A program made the translations under genes and the position numbers. The notes beneath the pieces were generated by a model. The model worked only from the letters and a program-made list of their open reading frames with translations, was not told the origin of the DNA and ran no database searches. Below, in pieces: positions 52,189-64,000 of a stretch of 64,000 nt of DNA. Every line of letters starts with the position of its first letter. Position 1 is the stretch's first letter. This stretch comes from Ruminococcus sp. (GTDB taxonomy: Bacteria > Bacillota > Clostridia > Oscillospirales > Ruminococcaceae). The stretch spans positions 120,816 through 184,815 of the forward strand of contig SVNP01000001.1 of NCBI GenBank assembly GCA_015066805.1. The letters run 5' to 3'.

Positions 52189-55100
52189 ATGAGCTTGCAA
52201 ACGAATCCGGGATCGCAGACGCAGATCGCAGTGACGCCGAAGCAGGTCGGAAAGAATCAGCGCATGAGCTTCGGCAAGATCAACGAGGTCTTGCAGATGC
52301 CCAACTTGATCGAGGTGCAGAAGAATTCCTATCAGTGGTTCCTCACCGAAGGTCTGCGTGAGGTGTTCCGCGATGTAGCCGCCATCACCGATTTCAACGG
52401 CAATCTTCAGCTCAGCTTCGGCGACTTCAAGATTGACGATACCCCGAAGTACACCATCGCCGAGTGCAAGGAGCGGGATGTGACCTATGCCGCACCCCTG
52501 CGTGTTACCGCTTCTCTGTGGAACAAGGAGACCGACGAGGTCAAAAAGAGTGAGATCTTTATGGGAGATTTCCCCTTGATGACCGAAAGCGGCACCTTCG
52601 TCATCAACGGTGCGGAGCGTGTCATCGTTTCTCAGTTGGTTCGTTCTCCCGGCGTGTACTACGCCTCCACCAGAGATAAATCCGGCAAAGACCTGTACAG
52701 CTCCACCATCATCCCCAACCGCGGTGCATGGCTGGAATATGAAATGGATTCCAACGATGTGGTCTATGTCCGCATCGACAAAAACCGCAAGATCCCGCTG
52801 ACCACCTTCATCCGTGCGCTGGGCATCAGCTCCAGTGAGGAGATCCTGGAGCTGTTCGGCGACGATCCCCGTCTCCGCTGCACCATCGAGCAGAAGGAGA
52901 TCGCCGCAAAGGACGGCACCGAAAAGGGCAGCGAGCCCAACACCTCCGGCGCACTGCTGGAAGTGTATAAAAAAATGCGTCCCGGCGAGCCTGCCACCAT
53001 CGACGGCGCACAGACCCTGCTGAACAACCTGTTCTTTGATGCACGCCGTTACGATCTGGCACGCTTCGGCCGCTATAAGTACAACAAAAAGCTGGGCATC
53101 GGCTCCAGACTGGTAGGCCATGTGCTGTCCCGCCCCGTCATCAACGCAATGACCGGCGAGGTCATGGCTGTGGAGGGTCAGAAGATCTCCTACGAGCTGG
53201 CACAGCAGATCGAGCAGGCCGGCGTTATGGAGGCCTTCATCAACGTGGAGGTCCGCCGTACCCGTACCGATGTGAAGAAGCACGAGACCATCACCGAGCT
53301 GGTAACCCGTGAGATCAAGGTGCTGGGCAACGGCATGGTGGATCTGGCAGGCTATGTGGACTGCGACCCCGCCGAGCTGGGCATCTCCGAGAAGGTCTGC
53401 GCCAGAGTCCTCAGCGAGATCCTGGAGGAAGCCGGCGATGATGCCGAGCTGCTGCGTGAAACCATCAAGCGCAGAGCAGACGAGCTGGTTCCCAAGCACA
53501 TCATCCGTGATGACATCTTCGCCTCCATCAGCTACTTCTGCAACCTGTGCGACGGCGTAGGCACCGTGGACGACATCGACCACCTGGGCAACCGCCGTAT
53601 CCGTTCCGTAGGCGAGCTGCTCCAGAACCAGTTCCGTATCGGCTTTGCCCGTATGGAACGTACCATCCGTGAGCGCATGAGCCTTCAGGGCGCAGATGCA
53701 GACAGCGTTTCTCCCCAGGCTCTGGTCAATATCCGACCCATTACCGCAGCCATCAAGGAGTTCTTTGGTTCCTCCCCCCTGTCTCAGTTCATGGACCAGA
53801 ACAACCCCCTTGCAGAGCTGACCCATAAGCGTCGTCTTTCCGCACTGGGCCCCGGCGGTCTTTCCAGAGACCGTGCAGGCTTTGAAGTGCGTGACGTTCA
53901 CTACAGCCACTACGGCAGAATGTGCCCCATCGAGACCCCTGAAGGCCCCAACATCGGTCTGATCTCCTATCTGGCATCCTTTGCCAAGATCAACTCCTAC
54001 GGCTTTATCGAAGCACCCTACCGCCGTGTGGACAAGGAGACCGGCGTGATCACCGACGAGGTGGTTTACATGACCGCCGATGCCGAAGACCTGTACTATG
54101 TGGCACAGGCCAACGAGCCTCTCACCGAGGACGGTAAGTTTGCCAGAAAGCGTGTTACCGCCCGCCACCGTGACCAGATCATCGAGTGCGACCGCGAGCT
54201 TATCGACTTCATGGATGTTTCTCCTAAGATGGTTGTTTCTGTGGCTACTGCTATGATTCCCTTCCTGGAGAACGATGACGCAAACCGTGCCCTGATGGGC
54301 TCCAACATGCAGCGTCAGGCTGTGCCCCTGCTGAAAACCGAGCGTCCCTTCGTGGGAACCGGTATGGAATATAAAGCCGCTGTGGATTCCGGCGTTTGCG
54401 TGCTGGCTCAGGATGCCGGTACCGTTGTGGCCGTCAGCGCAGATGAGATCGTCATCCGCCATGGCAGCCGTGAGGACGACCTGCGCCGCTACCAGCTCAC
54501 CAAGTTCAAGCGCAGCAACCAGGGTACCTGCATCAACCAGAGACCCATTGTCAGCGTCGGCGACGTGGTGGAGAAGGGTCAGGTCATTGCAGACGGCCCC
54601 GCTACCTGCGACGGCGAGATCTCCCTGGGTAAGAACGCCCTCATCGGCTTCATGACCTGGGAAGGCTACAACTACGAGGATGCCGTTCTGCTGAATGAAC
54701 GTCTGGTTCGTGAAGACGTGTTTACCTCCGTGCATATCGAGGAATACGAGATCGAGTGCCGTGATACCAAGCTGGGTCCGGAAGAGATCACCCGTGACAT
54801 CCCCAACGTGGGCGATGACGCACTGAAGGATCTGGACGACCGCGGTATCATCCGCATCGGTGCAGAAGTGCACGCAGGCGATATTCTGGTCGGTAAGGTC
54901 ACCCCCAAGGGCGAAACCGAGCTGACCGCCGAGGAGCGTCTGCTCCGTGCCATCTTCGGTGAAAAGGCAAGAGAAGTCCGTGATAACTCCCTGAAGGTGC
55001 CCCACGGCGAAGCCGGCGTGATCGTGGATGTCAAGATCTTCGACCGCACCAACTGCGACGAGCTTGGCCCCGGCGTAAACATGATGGTCCGCTGCTATAT

Positions 55101-56172
55101 CGCACAGAAGCGTAAGATCTCTGTGGGCGATAAGATGGCCGGCCGCCACGGTAACAAGGGTGTTGTTTCCCGTATTCTCCCCGAGGAGGATATGCCCTTC
55201 CTGGAGGATGGTACTCCTCTGGATATCTGCCTGAACCCCCTGGGCGTTCCTTCCCGTATGAACATCGGTCAGGTGCTGGAAGTGCACCTGGGTATGGCCG
55301 CCAAGGCTCTGGGCTGGCATATCATGACTCCCGTTTTCGACGGCGCACACGAAGACGATATCCGTGCCTGCTACCGTCAGGTGGCTGAAAACAATGCCGC
55401 CGCCAATGCAGAAAAAACCGAGCAGACCTTCGAGCTGCTGCCTATGCAGAAGGTCATTGATACCGAATCCATCACCTACTCCGAGGATTGTAAGTTTACC
55501 GTTTACGACGGCCGTACCGGTGAAAAGTTCGACAACCGTGTCACCGTGGGCTATATGTACTACCTCAAGCTCCACCACCTGGTCGATGATAAGATCCACG
55601 CACGTTCTGTCGGTCCTTACTCGCTGGTTACCCAGCAGCCTCTGGGCGGTAAGGCACAGTTCGGCGGCCAGCGTTTCGGTGAGATGGAAGTCTGGGCTCT
55701 GGAGGCCTACGGCGCCGCCTACACCCTGCAGGAGATCCTTACCGTTAAGTCCGATGATACCACCGGACGTGTCAATACCTATGAGGCCATCGTCAAGGGT
55801 CAGAACGTGCCCAAGCCCGGCATCCCCGAAAGCTTTAAGGTGCTCATCAAGGAGCTGCAGTCTCTGGGTCTGGATGTCCGTGTGCTGGATGCCGATCAGC
55901 AGGAGATCGACCTGAAGCAGAGCTTCGATGACGATTACACCACCGACGGTCCCAAGGAGTATAACGACGAGAATACAGCCGACGCAACCCGCTATGATGA
56001 TGAAGCAATGGGCGAGGCAGGCTACCTGCCCTCCAATGCGGAAGGCGAAGTGGACGAGGATGCAGCCTACGCTGCCGGCGGCTACGACGACGATCTGGAT
56101 TACGGCGACGACCTGCTGGGCGGCTCCTACGACGATCTGAGCGACTCCGGTTACGACGAGGACGAAGAATGA
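52189..56172 (+). CDS. rpoB: RNA polymerase beta subunit with acidic C-terminal tail
   Basis: A 1327-residue core subunit of RNA polymerase. Typical blocks are visible: [11 protein letters not shown], the rifampicin-binding region [18 protein letters not shown] followed by [36 protein letters not shown], and the C-terminal [27 protein letters not shown] region. The rifampicin region looks wild type. After the usual end (near residue 1245) there is an extension of about 80 residues made mostly of Asp, Glu, Gly and Tyr. The ATG at 52189 has AGGAGG 9 nt upstream. rplJ and rplL, the usual upstream neighbours, are not here. Confidence 0.98.
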   Translation: MSLQTNPGSQTQIAVTPKQVGKNQRMSFGKINEVLQMPNLIEVQKNSYQWFLTEGLREVFRDVAAITDFNGNLQLSFGDFKIDDTPKYTIAECKERDVTYAAPLRVTASLWNKETDEVKKSEIFMGDFPLMTESGTFVINGAERVIVSQLVRSPGVYYASTRDKSGKDLYSSTIIPNRGAWLEYEMDSNDVVYVRIDKNRKIPLTTFIRALGISSSEEILELFGDDPRLRCTIEQKEIAAKDGTEKGSEPNTSGALLEVYKKMRPGEPATIDGAQTLLNNLFFDARRYDLARFGRYKYNKKLGIGSRLVGHVLSRPVINAMTGEVMAVEGQKISYELAQQIEQAGVMEAFINVEVRRTRTDVKKHETITELVTREIKVLGNGMVDLAGYVDCDPAELGISEKVCARVLSEILEEAGDDAELLRETIKRRADELVPKHIIRDDIFASISYFCNLCDGVGTVDDIDHLGNRRIRSVGELLQNQFRIGFARMERTIRERMSLQGADADSVSPQALVNIRPITAAIKEFFGSSPLSQFMDQNNPLAELTHKRRLSALGPGGLSRDRAGFEVRDVHYSHYGRMCPIETPEGPNIGLISYLASFAKINSYGFIEAPYRRVDKETGVITDEVVYMTADAEDLYYVAQANEPLTEDGKFARKRVTARHRDQIIECDRELIDFMDVSPKMVVSVATAMIPFLENDDANRALMGSNMQRQAVPLLKTERPFVGTGMEYKAAVDSGVCVLAQDAGTVVAVSADEIVIRHGSREDDLRRYQLTKFKRSNQGTCINQRPIVSVGDVVEKGQVIADGPATCDGEISLGKNALIGFMTWEGYNYEDAVLLNERLVREDVFTSVHIEEYEIECRDTKLGPEEITRDIPNVGDDALKDLDDRGIIRIGAEVHAGDILVGKVTPKGETELTAEERLLRAIFGEKAREVRDNSLKVPHGEAGVIVDVKIFDRTNCDELGPGVNMMVRCYIAQKRKISVGDKMAGRHGNKGVVSRILPEEDMPFLEDGTPLDICLNPLGVPSRMNIGQVLEVHLGMAAKALGWHIMTPVFDGAHEDDIRACYRQVAENNAAANAEKTEQTFELLPMQKVIDTESITYSEDCKFTVYDGRTGEKFDNRVTVGYMYYLKLHHLVDDKIHARSVGPYSLVTQQPLGGKAQFGGQRFGEMEVWALEAYGAAYTLQEILTVKSDDTTGRVNTYEAIVKGQNVPKPGIPESFKVLIKELQSLGLDVRVLDADQQEIDLKQSFDDDYTTDGPKEYNDENTADATRYDDEAMGEAGYLPSNAEGEVDEDAAYAAGGYDDDLDYGDDLLGGSYDDLSDSGYDEDEE

Positions 56173-56310
56173 TCGTAAGGCCGTGAAACAGTACGGCAAT
56201 AAGGCAATATTTCCGGCAGATCCTGCCCCGCACCCCGAAACAGCGGGGCGGAAATGCCGTGTGATTCCGTTTGTTTGCAATCATCAGTAGACGATTTAGG
56301 AGGGAACGCT

Positions 56311-60123
<3,813 letters not shown>

Positions 60124-60132
60124 TAAGCAAAT

Positions 60133-60170
60133 ACCGCCGCTTCTCTTGTGAGAGGCGGCGGTTGTTTTTT
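60133..60170 (+). terminator. Rho-independent terminator of rpoBC
   Basis: ACCGCCGC (60133-60140) plus TTCTC pairs with GAGAG plus GCGGCGGT (60155-60162), followed by TGTTTTTT. Confidence 0.92.
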
Positions 60171-60186
60171 GATATGCGGCATCCTG

Positions 60187-60222
60187 AAAAAAGGCTTCTC
60201 CGCTTGGAGAAGCCTTTTTATT
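60187..60222. terminator. Second, bidirectional terminator after rpoC
   Basis: AAAAAGGCTTCTCC pairs with GGAGAAGCCTTTTT around a GCTT loop. It directly follows the stop of the minus-strand HAD gene and so serves both converging transcripts. Confidence 0.9.
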
Positions 60223-61050
60223 TTATGTGGTCTGCCGCAGAAAATCTGCAATAAAATCTGCAAAGAAATCATCCTTACAAGGGCAGGGAGAAACATAACC
60301 GCCCAGCTTTGCCACCGTTTCCCGCACAACAGGCTGTGCATCGGCAGGGCAACCGCAGAAATCCGCAGCGGCCAGCATGGCAAGATCGTTGTCAAAATCA
60401 CCTGCCGCACCAATGATGATATCTTCGGGCAGCATGGCACGGATCTTCTCCAGCGCAGCACCCTTGGATACTGCCGGAGGCAGCATCTCCAAAAACCATG
60501 AGTGGGAACGGGTAAAAGCAAACGCCGCAAACTGCGGTTGTGCCGCAAAAGCCTCCAGGCGGTCAATTTCTGCGGGATCCCCCGCAAACAACGCCTTGAA
60601 GCAGGTGCAGAGATCCACATCATCAGGCGCAACAAACTGCGCCTGCACCTTGGTGATCTCCAAATGCTTCTGCTCGAATTCGTTATCCTTTACCACAAAC
60701 ACACCCTGTGCATTCAGCACCTCCGCACCCACACCGGGCGCATAGGCAAGCAGCTCCTTGAGAGCCGCCCTTGCGCCTTGGGGCAGCGTAACGGTATACA
60801 GCGGCTTTTGCTGCTGCCAGTCATAGATCAGCGCACCGTTATACATCACCGCAGGCAAATCGGGCTGCAGCAACTCCAGATAGGGCCGTGTGGCCTCCAG
60901 ACTTCTGCCTGTGGCAATGCTGAATCTGCCTCCTTTTGCACGGAAATCGGCAATGGCAGCGGCATTTTTGGGAGAAAGGGTCTTATCGGGATTCAAAAGC
61001 GTACCGTCCATATCGGTCAACAAGGCCAAAGGACGTGGAAATTGCAACAT
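60223..61050 (-). CDS. Cof-type HAD superfamily phosphatase
   Basis: A 275-residue HAD hydrolase with a type IIB cap. Motif I is LLTDMDGTLLN near residue 11, with the nucleophile Asp; motif II is SIATGRS near 44; the Lys is in SKGAALEKI near 193; motif IV is GDFDNDLAML near 217. Such enzymes remove phosphate from sugar phosphates or flavin phosphates; the substrate is unknown. The ATG is 27 bp after the rluD-type gene, so it is probably the last gene of the sepF-divIVA-lspA run. Confidence 0.9.
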   Translation of the reverse strand: MLQFPRPLALLTDMDGTLLNPDKTLSPKNAAAIADFRAKGGRFSIATGRSLEATRPYLELLQPDLPAVMYNGALIYDWQQQKPLYTVTLPQGARAALKELLAYAPGVGAEVLNAQGVFVVKDNEFEQKHLEITKVQAQFVAPDDVDLCTCFKALFAGDPAEIDRLEAFAAQPQFAAFAFTRSHSWFLEMLPPAVSKGAALEKIRAMLPEDIIIGAAGDFDNDLAMLAAADFCGCPADAQPVVRETVAKLGGYVSPCPCKDDFFADFIADFLRQTT

Positions 61051-61077
61051 AAACTTGAAATTCCTTTCCGCAGACGA

Positions 61078-61992
61078 TCATTCACGGCTGATCTGCCGCA
61101 AAACTGCCTGAAAATACTGAGGAAGCTCACAGGTAAACTGCATGGGCTCCCCTGTAATGGGATGGGTAAACCGCAGCGCACGGGCGTGCAGACATTGTCC
61201 CTGCAAGCCCTTGACCGCCTTACCGTACACCTCATCCCCGTAAATGGGATGCCCCAGATACCGCATATGCACGCGGATCTGGTGGGTGCGGCCTGTTTCC
61301 AGCCGACATTCCACATGAGTGTGGTGGCCAAACTCCGCCAAGGTGGAATAATGGGTCACAGCATCACGGCTGTTGCGGTCGGTCACGCACATTCTCTGCC
61401 GGTTATTGGGATCTCTGCCAATAGGCGCACAAACCGTACCCACAGGCTCTTTTAAGCGGCCGCAGATCACCGCTTCATAGGTACGGGCGCAGCTATGCAC
61501 TGCGATCTGCTCTGCCAGTCCCAAATGTGCCTGGTCGGTTTTTGCCACCACCAGCAAACCGCTGGTGTCCCGATCAATCCGATGCACGATGCCCGGTCGG
61601 ATCACACCGTTGATCCCCGAAAGCTGCCCTGCACAATGATGCAGCAGCCCGTTGACCAAGGTACCATCGGGGTGTCCCGGTGCAGGATGCACCACCATTC
61701 CCTTCGGCTTGTTGATGACCAGCAAATGTGCATCCTCATACACAATATCCAGCGGAATGGGCTGAGGAACAGCCTCCATCGCCACAGGTTCGGGCACGGA
61801 AATACAAAGGACATCCCCGTTTTTCAGCCGATCGTTTTTCTTGGCAGGCCTGCCGTTTCGCAGCAGATGCCCTTCCGCAATGAGATTCTGCACGGCAGAA
61901 CGGGTGAGCTGCGGACATTGTGCCGTCACCCATGCATCCAGACGGGCATCGGCATCCTCGGCAGCCACCGTCAGAACAACGGGTTCAGCCAT
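61078..61992 (-). CDS. rluD: RluA/RluD-family 23S rRNA pseudouridine synthase
   Basis: A 304-residue enzyme: N-terminal S4 domain (ARLDAWV...LTRSAVQNLIAEGHLLRNG) and catalytic domain with the invariant Asp in VHRIDRDTSGLLV near 140, plus LETGRTHQIRVHM near 235 and HPIYGDEVYG. RluD isomerises uridines in helix 69 of 23S rRNA; other RluA members act elsewhere, so the exact site is inferred. The ATG at 61992 has AGGAGG 6 nt upstream and overlaps the lspA end by 8 bp. lspA followed by rluD is a common Bacillota pair. Confidence 0.93.
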   Translation of the reverse strand: MAEPVVLTVAAEDADARLDAWVTAQCPQLTRSAVQNLIAEGHLLRNGRPAKKNDRLKNGDVLCISVPEPVAMEAVPQPIPLDIVYEDAHLLVINKPKGMVVHPAPGHPDGTLVNGLLHHCAGQLSGINGVIRPGIVHRIDRDTSGLLVVAKTDQAHLGLAEQIAVHSCARTYEAVICGRLKEPVGTVCAPIGRDPNNRQRMCVTDRNSRDAVTHYSTLAEFGHHTHVECRLETGRTHQIRVHMRYLGHPIYGDEVYGKAVKGLQGQCLHARALRFTHPITGEPMQFTCELPQYFQAVLRQISRE

Positions 61993-62587
61993 TGCCTTCC
62001 TCCTGTTCTGCATCGGGCAGCACGGGAGCCTCCGGCAGCAGCTCCGCCTCCGGCAAGGGGGGAGCCTGCCGGGCAAAGGGCAGCCGCTGTGCCAAGGGGA
62101 GCTTTTTGGCGGTGGGTTCATCCTTTTCCACAAACAGCACACAGATGATCACCAGCACCACACCCACACTGACGCAGCAATCGGCAAAATTGAAGATAGC
62201 AAAATCAAAAAGCTGCAGATCCAGATAATCCACCACAGCACCGCCACGGAAGATCCGGTCAATGAGATTGCCGATACCGCCTGCTATCACCAGCGGCAGT
62301 GCAGCGATCATCCAGCGATGTTCCTTGTGCAGCCGATGCAGCATGATGCCGCAGACGACGATCATCACCAGCGGAAACAAAATGAGAAACCACCGTGAAC
62401 CGCTGAGCATACTGAAGGCTGCGCCTGTATTTTCGGTATAAGTCAGGTGCATCCAGTCAAAATCGCCAATGGGCAAAAAGCTGCGGGAGGGCTGCCCCTG
62501 CAGATTCTCAATCGCCCACAGCTTGATCCACTGGTCAATACCCACCAAAGCGGCAATGGCGGCATAAATGGCAATAAACAGCCACAT
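61985..62587 (-). CDS. lspA: Lipoprotein signal peptidase II with Pro/Glu-rich tail
   Basis: Cleaves prolipoprotein signal peptides at the lipid-modified Cys. The 200-residue protein has four helices, DQWIKLWA near the start, TENTGAAFSM, and the two catalytic Asp residues in GNLIDRIFRGGAVVDYL near 108 and FNFADCCVS near 130. A C-terminal tail of about 40 residues, rich in Pro, Glu and Leu, goes beyond the usual length of about 160. The ATG has AAAGGAGG upstream. Several lipoproteins in this window would be its substrates. Confidence 0.95.
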   Translation of the reverse strand: MWLFIAIYAAIAALVGIDQWIKLWAIENLQGQPSRSFLPIGDFDWMHLTYTENTGAAFSMLSGSRWFLILFPLVMIVVCGIMLHRLHKEHRWMIAALPLVIAGGIGNLIDRIFRGGAVVDYLDLQLFDFAIFNFADCCVSVGVVLVIICVLFVEKDEPTAKKLPLAQRLPFARQAPPLPEAELLPEAPVLPDAEQEEGNG

Positions 62588-62610
62588 AATAACCCTCCTT
62601 TGGGCAAACG

Positions 62611-62649
62611 AAAGAAAGCCACCTGCCGCACAGTCAGCAAGCAGGTGAC
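62611..62649 (-). terminator. Weak terminator or attenuator between divIVA and lspA
   Basis: Minus-strand GTCACCTGC (62649-62641) pairs with GCAGGTGGC (62626-62618) around a 14-nt loop, followed by TTTCTTT. The ileS gene that often sits at this place is absent. Confidence 0.55.
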
Positions 62650-62670
62650 TTCCCAATCATCACAATAACA

Positions 62671-63453
62671 TCAGGAACGCTTTTTGCGGCGGTCGTCCCG
62701 ACGGCGGTCATCCCGACGGCTGCCGAACTGCAGGTCGCTGAAGCGGCTTTCCTGCTCGGCACGCACTGCCTCCCGGGAGAACTCGGAGGTACGGAAGGGA
62801 TCCACCTTCGGCTCGGCCTTCTCCTCCGCTGCAGGAGCCTCGCCCCATGCATCGGTAGCAGCATCCCAGCTATCGCCCTCGCTCTCCACGATCTCTGCCT
62901 CGACCTCGGTAACGATCTCCTCCTCGGTCTCAACGATCTCTTCTTCCGCTTCCTCGGTTTCTTCTGCCGCATCTACGGTATCGGGCAGCTTGGAGATCTG
63001 CTCCAGGTGCTCCTTATACAGCTCAAACAGGGTCTTCTTGAAGTTTGCCACCTGACGCTGTGCGGTAACCAGAGCCTGATTCTCCTGCTCCAGCTGCTCG
63101 GCGGTACGGCGGAGCTGCTCTTCCTGCTCCTCCATGGCGGCGGCGTGCAGAGAAGCTGCCTGTGCCTTTGCCTCCTCCTCAATGGAAGCTGCCTTGGCAT
63201 TGGCCTCTGCCAGCACCTCACGGGCCTGTCTCTGGGCACCGATGAGTGCATTCTTCAGATCCTCTTCGTCGGCCTTGTACTCACGGACCTTATCGGCCAG
63301 AAGCTGCACCTTGTTGTTGGCATCGGCCAGCTCCTGCTCCATCAGACGGAGATCAGACTCCACCTCAGCCAGAAAAGCATCTACCTCTTCGGGGTTATAG
63401 CCAAACTTGATCTTTTCGAACTTCTTCTTGCGAATATCCTTAGCGGTGATCAT
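62671..63453 (-). CDS. divIVA: DivIVA-domain cell division/polarity protein
   Basis: A 260-residue coiled-coil protein that binds curved membrane at poles and septa. The N-terminal lipid-binding domain is clear (ITAKDIRKKKFEK, FGYNPEEVDAFL). A long coiled coil follows to about residue 150 with Ala/Glu/Gln heptads, then an acidic Glu-rich part and a basic C-terminus with RRDDRRRDDRRKK repeats. The ATG has AAAGGAG upstream. It lies 22 bp after sepF, the standard Bacillota order. Confidence 0.93.
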   Translation of the reverse strand: MITAKDIRKKKFEKIKFGYNPEEVDAFLAEVESDLRLMEQELADANNKVQLLADKVREYKADEEDLKNALIGAQRQAREVLAEANAKAASIEEEAKAQAASLHAAAMEEQEEQLRRTAEQLEQENQALVTAQRQVANFKKTLFELYKEHLEQISKLPDTVDAAEETEEAEEEIVETEEEIVTEVEAEIVESEGDSWDAATDAWGEAPAAEEKAEPKVDPFRTSEFSREAVRAEQESRFSDLQFGSRRDDRRRDDRRKKRS

Positions 63454-63475
63454 GGAAAACTCCTTTCTCTGCGGC

Positions 63476-64000
63476 TTACATCATGGAAACGCCGTTGGAC
63501 TCCAGCTCATTGACGAGATCCTCGCCGATGAAGCCCACGTTATAGGGCGTAATGATGTAGGTCAGATTGGCAACGGGCTTCAGGCTGCCGCCGTTGGCAT
63601 AGGCAACGCCCACCAAAAAGTCGATGATGCGTCGCTTGTTGTTGGCATCGGCGGTCTCCAGATTCAGTACAACGGTTCTCTTGGCGATGAGGTGATCTGC
63701 GATCTGCTTGGCATCGCTGTACACCTCGGGCTTTACCAGAACCACCTGCAACTGTGCGGTGGCCTGGATATTCACCACCTTGCTGCGCTGCTCTGCGGGA
63801 TCTGCTGCGGCACTGCGGGCAGTACCTGCTGCGGAGCCTGCGCCTGCGGACTCACCATAGCGGGAGGCACGGGGAGGCTCTGCGGAATACTCTCGCTCGG
63901 GGGCTGCTTCCCGTGCGGGCTTTGCCTCTCTTGTCTCTCTGGATTCTCTGCTCCACTTGGACTCAGAGCGGCTTTCACGCTCGGTTTCGGTCTCGTAGCC
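63476..64000 (-). CDS. sepF: SepF, FtsZ-interacting division protein (partial, N-terminus beyond window)
   Basis: Ties the FtsZ ring to the membrane and aligns its filaments. The C-terminal SepF domain is complete from about 63778 (VVNIQATAQLQVVLVKPE, then KRTVVLNLE and IIDFLVGVAYANGG). The same frame is open to the right edge of the window, giving at least 74 further residues rich in Arg, Glu, Ser, Ala and Pro; this is the flexible linker, longer than usual. The membrane-binding N-terminal helix must lie outside the window. Confidence 0.92.
   Translation of the reverse strand, partial: GYETETERESRSESKWSRESRETREAKPAREAAPEREYSAEPPRASRYGESAGAGSAAGTARSAAADPAEQRSKVVNIQATAQLQVVLVKPEVYSDAKQIADHLIAKRTVVLNLETADANNKRRIIDFLVGVAYANGGSLKPVANLTYIITPYNVGFIGEDLVNELESNGVSMM

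Noticed and set aside
52003..56280. Open frame of over 1400 codons opposite rpoB
   Set aside because: It mirrors the codon bias of rpoB on the other strand; it has no ribosome binding site or domain, while rpoB is certain.

Overview
The window looks like chromosome from a cellulosome-forming Ruminococcus (Oscillospiraceae, Bacillota). The evidence is a run of secreted cohesin/dockerin proteins with threonine-rich linkers, a Gram-positive division set (divIVA, sepF), ribonuclease M5, a T-box leader, and near-consensus sigma-A promoters with strong AGGAGG-type ribosome binding sites. The gene order scaC-scaA-scaB is the one known from Ruminococcus flavefaciens. The human-gut relative R. champanellensis is a reasonable guess, but that is inference. 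I see no insertion sequence, prophage, CRISPR array, tRNA or rRNA gene.

Layout. 1-7 kb (minus strand): partial glmS, a phosphoesterase, a ParB-like/BMP fusion protein and a Clp ATPase, then a plus-strand 44-residue Cys-rich microprotein. 7-18.6 kb (minus): a packed run of ABC-F ATPase, amidohydrolase, degenerate MBOAT protein, rnmV, holA, comEC, HIT, GNAT and alaS, many with overlapping or closely spaced ends. 18.7-25.2 kb (plus): a tryptophan T-box, trpB2 with a coupled 50-residue membrane protein, purA, and a fused ABC transporter. 25.2-27.7 kb (minus): yajC, a DUF4364 protein and aroC.

27.8-35.0 kb (minus): the scaffoldin cluster. Two tandem promoters drive scaC (one cohesin plus dockerin), then scaA (two nearly identical cohesins plus dockerin), then scaB (three cohesins, a roughly 190-residue Thr/Glu/Ser linker, two different cohesins and an atypical dockerin region). 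The scaC and scaA leaders are long and rich in potential RNA structure. A threonine-linker CapA-type lipoprotein lies just upstream.

36.4-39.9 kb (plus): a diverged gerA-type spore germination operon. 39.9-41.5 kb (minus): pssA and psd make phosphatidylethanolamine. 41.6-51.8 kb (minus): a possible single operon that begins with three related four-helix membrane proteins of unknown function, followed by yifB, a lipoprotein gene, a rodA/ftsW-family gene, tcdA, a small membrane protein, a 2-hydroxyacid dehydrogenase, proB and proA. 52-60.1 kb (plus): rpoB and rpoC under their own promoter. 60.2-64 kb (minus): sepF (partial), divIVA, lspA, an rluD-type pseudouridine synthase and a HAD phosphatase.

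The scaffoldins suggest a layered cell-surface system: ScaA gathers dockerin-bearing enzymes, ScaB multiplies ScaA units, and ScaC is a small adaptor. The anchoring partner is not encoded in this window. The best leads for new biology are the two structured sca leaders, the trio of membrane paralogues, the MBOAT protein without its catalytic histidines, and the diverged germination operon. Promoter, hairpin and residue calls were made by eye; coordinates of sites may be off by a base or two.
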